In this document: one piece after another, positions 62,301 through 64,000 of the stretch | Layout of the letters: each line of letters begins with the position of its first letter | Numbering within the stretch: the first letter of the stretch is position 1 | From: CAWDPQ01 sp963804245 | Lineage (GTDB): Bacteria > Acidobacteriota > Vicinamibacteria > Vicinamibacterales > 2-12-FULL-66-21 | DNA length: 64,000 nucleotides | Assembly: GCA_963804245.1 (NCBI GenBank) | Contig: CAWDPQ010000007.1 | Span: forward strand, 186,001-250,000 | Reading direction: 5' to 3' | Program-made: the position numbers and the translations under genes | Notes under the pieces: model-generated | Told to the model about the DNA's origin: nothing | Seen by the model: only the letters and a program-made list of their open reading frames with translations | Databases searched by the model: none

Positions 62301-64000
62301 GACGGCGTTCACGATCTCCTGCTGCGGTGCGGCGACCTGACGGTGGAGGAAATTCAGGCCCGATCGCGAATCGATGGTCTTGGTGCCGCAGCCGATCTCG
62401 CTCGCAACCGGCGTGCTATCTACGTCACGATCCTCGGCGAGAGCCGGATCGTTCCGATCGAATATGCGGGACGTTATCGCGATGCGCTCGGCGTGCCCCT
62501 GCCGCAGGGACTGCCGGAATCTCTGCTGGAGCCGTCTCCGCACGCCGCTCAGGATCTGACGCGCCGCTACGCTCGTACTCACGGCCCCTTCACGACCACG
62601 GAATTTGCCGGGCGATACGGGCTCGGCCGGGCGACGGCCGAGACCTTGCTCAAGGAGCTCTCGGCCGCCGGTCGCTTACTGGAGGGTGAGTTCCGGCCAG
62701 GCGGCTCGGGCCGTGAATGGTGCGACCCCGACGTCCTGCAATCGGTGCGGCGACGCTCGCTCGCGAAGCTTCGCCGCCAGGTGGAGCCGGTCGAACCACC
62801 GGTGCTGGGCCGGCTGATCACGAGTTGGCAGGGAGTCGTGAGGCGCCGGCCGGGCCTCGACGTGCTCCTCGATGCAATCGACAACCTGCAGGGCGTGCCG
62901 CTTCCCGCATCCATCTTCGAAACCGAGATCCTGGCAGCGCGGGTCGAGGGTTATAACCCTTCGGATCTCGACACGCTCACCGCCGCCGGCGAGGTGGTGT
63001 GGTCGGGCCTCGAGCCGCTCGGTGAGCGCGACGGCCGGCTGGCGTTGTATCTCACGGACAACATGGCGCGTCTGCACCGGCCGATCGCCCTCGCGGAGGG
63101 CGACTCCCGGGCGCCCGCGATTCTCGATTTCCTCGACAAGCACGGTGCCTCGTTCTTCAGCGGTCTGCACGAAGCAGCCGGTGGTGGCTATCCGGGCGAA
63201 ACCGTGGATACGCTCTGGGATCTCGTGTGGAAGGGCGCCATCACGAACGACACGTTCCACGCGCTTCGCGCGTTCACGCGGCCGCCCGAACGACGGCGCA
63301 AGCGGTCCGCTGCGCTCGCCAGATCGCCGCACGGCGACGTGCGCCGGGCGACCGCCGGCCGGCCTTTCTTGAGCCGCCGGGCCGCACCGCCATCCGCCGA
63401 AGGGCGGTGGTCGCTCGTCAGCGAGCGCGTGTCGTCGACGGTCACGACGACCGAGCGGTCGACGGCGCTGGCGCAGCAGCTCCTCTCGCGCTACGGCGTC
63501 CTCACTCGCGAGGTGGCGGCCGCGGAAGGCATCTCCGGCGGCTTCAGCGCCGTCTACGATGTGTTGAAAGCGATGGAGGATGCCGGACGGATCCGTCGCG
63601 GCTATTTCGTGAGCGGTGTCGGCGCGACGCAATTCGCACTTCCGGCGGCGCTCGATCTGTTGCGGTCGCTGAAGGAGCCGCCCGAGGAGGCGGAGGTCGT
63701 CCTGCTCGCCGCAACCGACCCGGCCAATCCGTACGGGACGATTCTCGCGTGGCCGGCGGGCAGCGAAGCGGCGGATGCCGGACGCGGGCCGACGCGGTCC
63801 GTCGGGGCGCTCGTCGTGCTCGTGAACGGCGCGCTCAGCGCCTACATCAGCCGCGGCGCCCGTCAGCTGCAGGTGTTCCTGCCCGAGGACGAGCCCGCTC
63901 GGTCAACCACCGCACGCGCTCTCGCCCGACGCCTGGCCGGACTGGGCCTGCTCATCGGCGAGATCAACGGCGTTCAGGCACCAGAGCATCCCCTCGCACC
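59364..64000 (+). CDS. lhr: Lhr-type superfamily 2 helicase, 3' end outside window
   Basis: From GTG 59364 the frame is open to the right edge (1,545 codons). The N-terminus has helicase motifs: TPPQVQGWPAI, APTGSGKT (46-53), TTPESLY, DEIH (169-172), SATQRP, then the second domain with LIFVNSRRIAERL, VATSSLELGIDMG and QRIGRAGH. The long remainder (winged-helix, beta-barrel and Lhr C-terminal regions) fits the extended Lhr family of about 1,500 residues. Lhr unwinds DNA or DNA-RNA and is linked to repair. About 75 residues after GGTVSEG (about 222-300) are not usual and include a translated palindrome. The -10-like TAAAAT is 5 nt upstream. Confidence 0.9.
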   Translation, partial: MARDDVLHTFHPAVAEWFRASFERPTPPQVQGWPAIARGDSTLILAPTGSGKTLTAFLWCINRLMFEPAPAPKERCRVIYISPLKALAVDIERNLRAPLAGIGHRAVARSDGHQVPVVAIRTGDTPAAERARFQREPADILITTPESLYLLLTSNAREALRSIDTVIVDEIHALVPTKRGAHLALSLERLEELTARKVQRIGLSATQRPLDEVARFLGGTVSEGSARGPSEARSRRARALGGGPPPPRLQRASPKQREGEAPSAPRKEDSAGRRSKKGVQDQRPGDAIQNEFGAGAVTGEYRPVTIVDTSAKKRLELTIEVPVEDMAKIGQLEEIPSGPASQGPVRSSIWTAIHPRLLELVRSHQSTLIFVNSRRIAERLAAALNELAGEVLVRSHHGSLARPQRIEVEDRLKAGQIRGLVATSSLELGIDMGAIDLVVQIEAPPSVASGMQRIGRAGHTIGAASRGIIVPKFRGDLVACAAVTRAMHEARIEASRYPRNPLDVLSQQIVATVAMDDWDVDDLYGLLRRAAPFADLSRSIFEGVLDMLSGRYPSDDFADLRPRLTWDRIHNRVTAREGAKRVAVINGGTIPDRGLYGVFLSGERGPAARVGELDEEMVFESRVGETFLLGASTWRIEQITHDRVLVSPAPGEPGKMPFWKADAAGRPLELGRYIGEMVRALGQMPAAGAVERLVRHHDLDHQAAENLIRYLNDQKNAVGVVPDDKTILIERCRDELGDWRICVLTPFGGKIHAPWAMAVVERTKAQTGQDVETMWTDDGFVVRFPETEEPPDPRLMVPSAEEVESLVLKQLGGTALFAAKFREAAGRALLLPKRRPGGRSPLWQQRKRAADLLAVASRFGSFPMLLEAYRECLRDVFDIPSLVSTLRRIEMREVRTVTVDSAIPSPFASALLFTYVANYLYDGDAPLAERRAQALAIDQVQLKELLGEAELRELLDADALGDVEAQLQQLDEGHRAKSVDGVHDLLLRCGDLTVEEIQARSRIDGLGAAADLARNRRAIYVTILGESRIVPIEYAGRYRDALGVPLPQGLPESLLEPSPHAAQDLTRRYARTHGPFTTTEFAGRYGLGRATAETLLKELSAAGRLLEGEFRPGGSGREWCDPDVLQSVRRRSLAKLRRQVEPVEPPVLGRLITSWQGVVRRRPGLDVLLDAIDNLQGVPLPASIFETEILAARVEGYNPSDLDTLTAAGEVVWSGLEPLGERDGRLALYLTDNMARLHRPIALAEGDSRAPAILDFLDKHGASFFSGLHEAAGGGYPGETVDTLWDLVWKGAITNDTFHALRAFTRPPERRRKRSAALARSPHGDVRRATAGRPFLSRRAAPPSAEGRWSLVSERVSSTVTTTERSTALAQQLLSRYGVLTREVAAAEGISGGFSAVYDVLKAMEDAGRIRRGYFVSGVGATQFALPAALDLLRSLKEPPEEAEVVLLAATDPANPYGTILAWPAGSEAADAGRGPTRSVGALVVLVNGALSAYISRGARQLQVFLPEDEPARSTTARALARRLAGLGLLIGEINGVQAPEHPLA
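60078..60154. repeat. Palindromic element inside lhr, GCGCTTGGGG arms
   Basis: GCGCTTGGGG (60078-60087) and CCCCAAGCGC (60145-60154) are perfect 10-bp complements; inside them GCTTC-GCC-GAAGC forms a second hairpin and CGCC-rich arms pair imperfectly. The reading frame stays open through it. It looks like a dispersed repeat carried in frame into the gene. Confidence 0.7.

Overview
The window is high-GC bacterial chromosome with little intergenic space. Operons overlap by ATGA, GTGA or TGATG junctions, and no rRNA, tRNA, CRISPR array or transposase gene was seen. Gene content (S8 protease with SLVWTD repeats, DUF4214-methyltransferase, PDZ/GAF membrane Ser/Thr kinase, Npt-like transporters with HEAT tails, many secreted peptidases, a TonB protein) suggests a soil-type Acidobacteriota, plausibly Vicinamibacteria. 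That placement is inference from style and content, not from a marker tree. Eight genes carry single-base frameshifts, many beside short G/C runs, so the sequence is probably a draft or metagenome assembly with residual indels.

Layout. 1-8478: a divergent oligopeptide-type ABC binding lipoprotein, a secreted subtilase ending in 14 identical SLVWTD hexapeptides, a membrane HD-GYP/GAF protein and a TPR-containing sigma54 activator. A sigma54-like promoter precedes the subtilase. This is the most unusual locus and may form a peptide-sensing circuit (hypothesis). 8544-14636: a DapB-fold dehydrogenase, then an operon of M1 aminopeptidase, membrane protein, RpfG-like regulator and nadE. 14633-21220: two divergent Npt-like transporters with HEAT repeats, one also with two cyclic-nucleotide-type domains. 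21312-24721: transketolase and a DUF255 protein. 24744-28813: an operon of DUF4149 protein, fRMsr-like GAF protein, NAD-type isocitrate dehydrogenase, glycerol-3-phosphate-type acyltransferase and proline dehydrogenase.

29049-41962: small Cys protein, M20 peptidase, SDR/SUMF1/cca operon, DUF4214-methyltransferase with an outer-membrane protein, a DACNV/DAC-like protein divergent from an acyl-ACP synthetase/acyltransferase fusion, infA, a DEAD-box helicase, a small Cys-rich protein and a MerR-TPR protein. 42054-49163: glucokinase, M24 and M14 peptidases, a PI4K-like kinase, DUF3185 protein, KDG kinase and TonB. 49260-64000: class A PBP, CDP-alcohol phosphatidyltransferase, ftsH, methyltransferase, esterase, a large Ser/Thr kinase and an Lhr helicase that runs off the window.

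Two themes cut across the window. First, about ten genes have a -10-like hexamer only 5-9 nt before the start codon, implying leaderless mRNAs; in two divergent pairs one AT patch seems to serve both directions. Second, several families of palindromic repeats are scattered between genes, and three affect coding sequence: one supplies the transketolase stop codon, one is translated inside the acyl-ACP synthetase and one inside Lhr.
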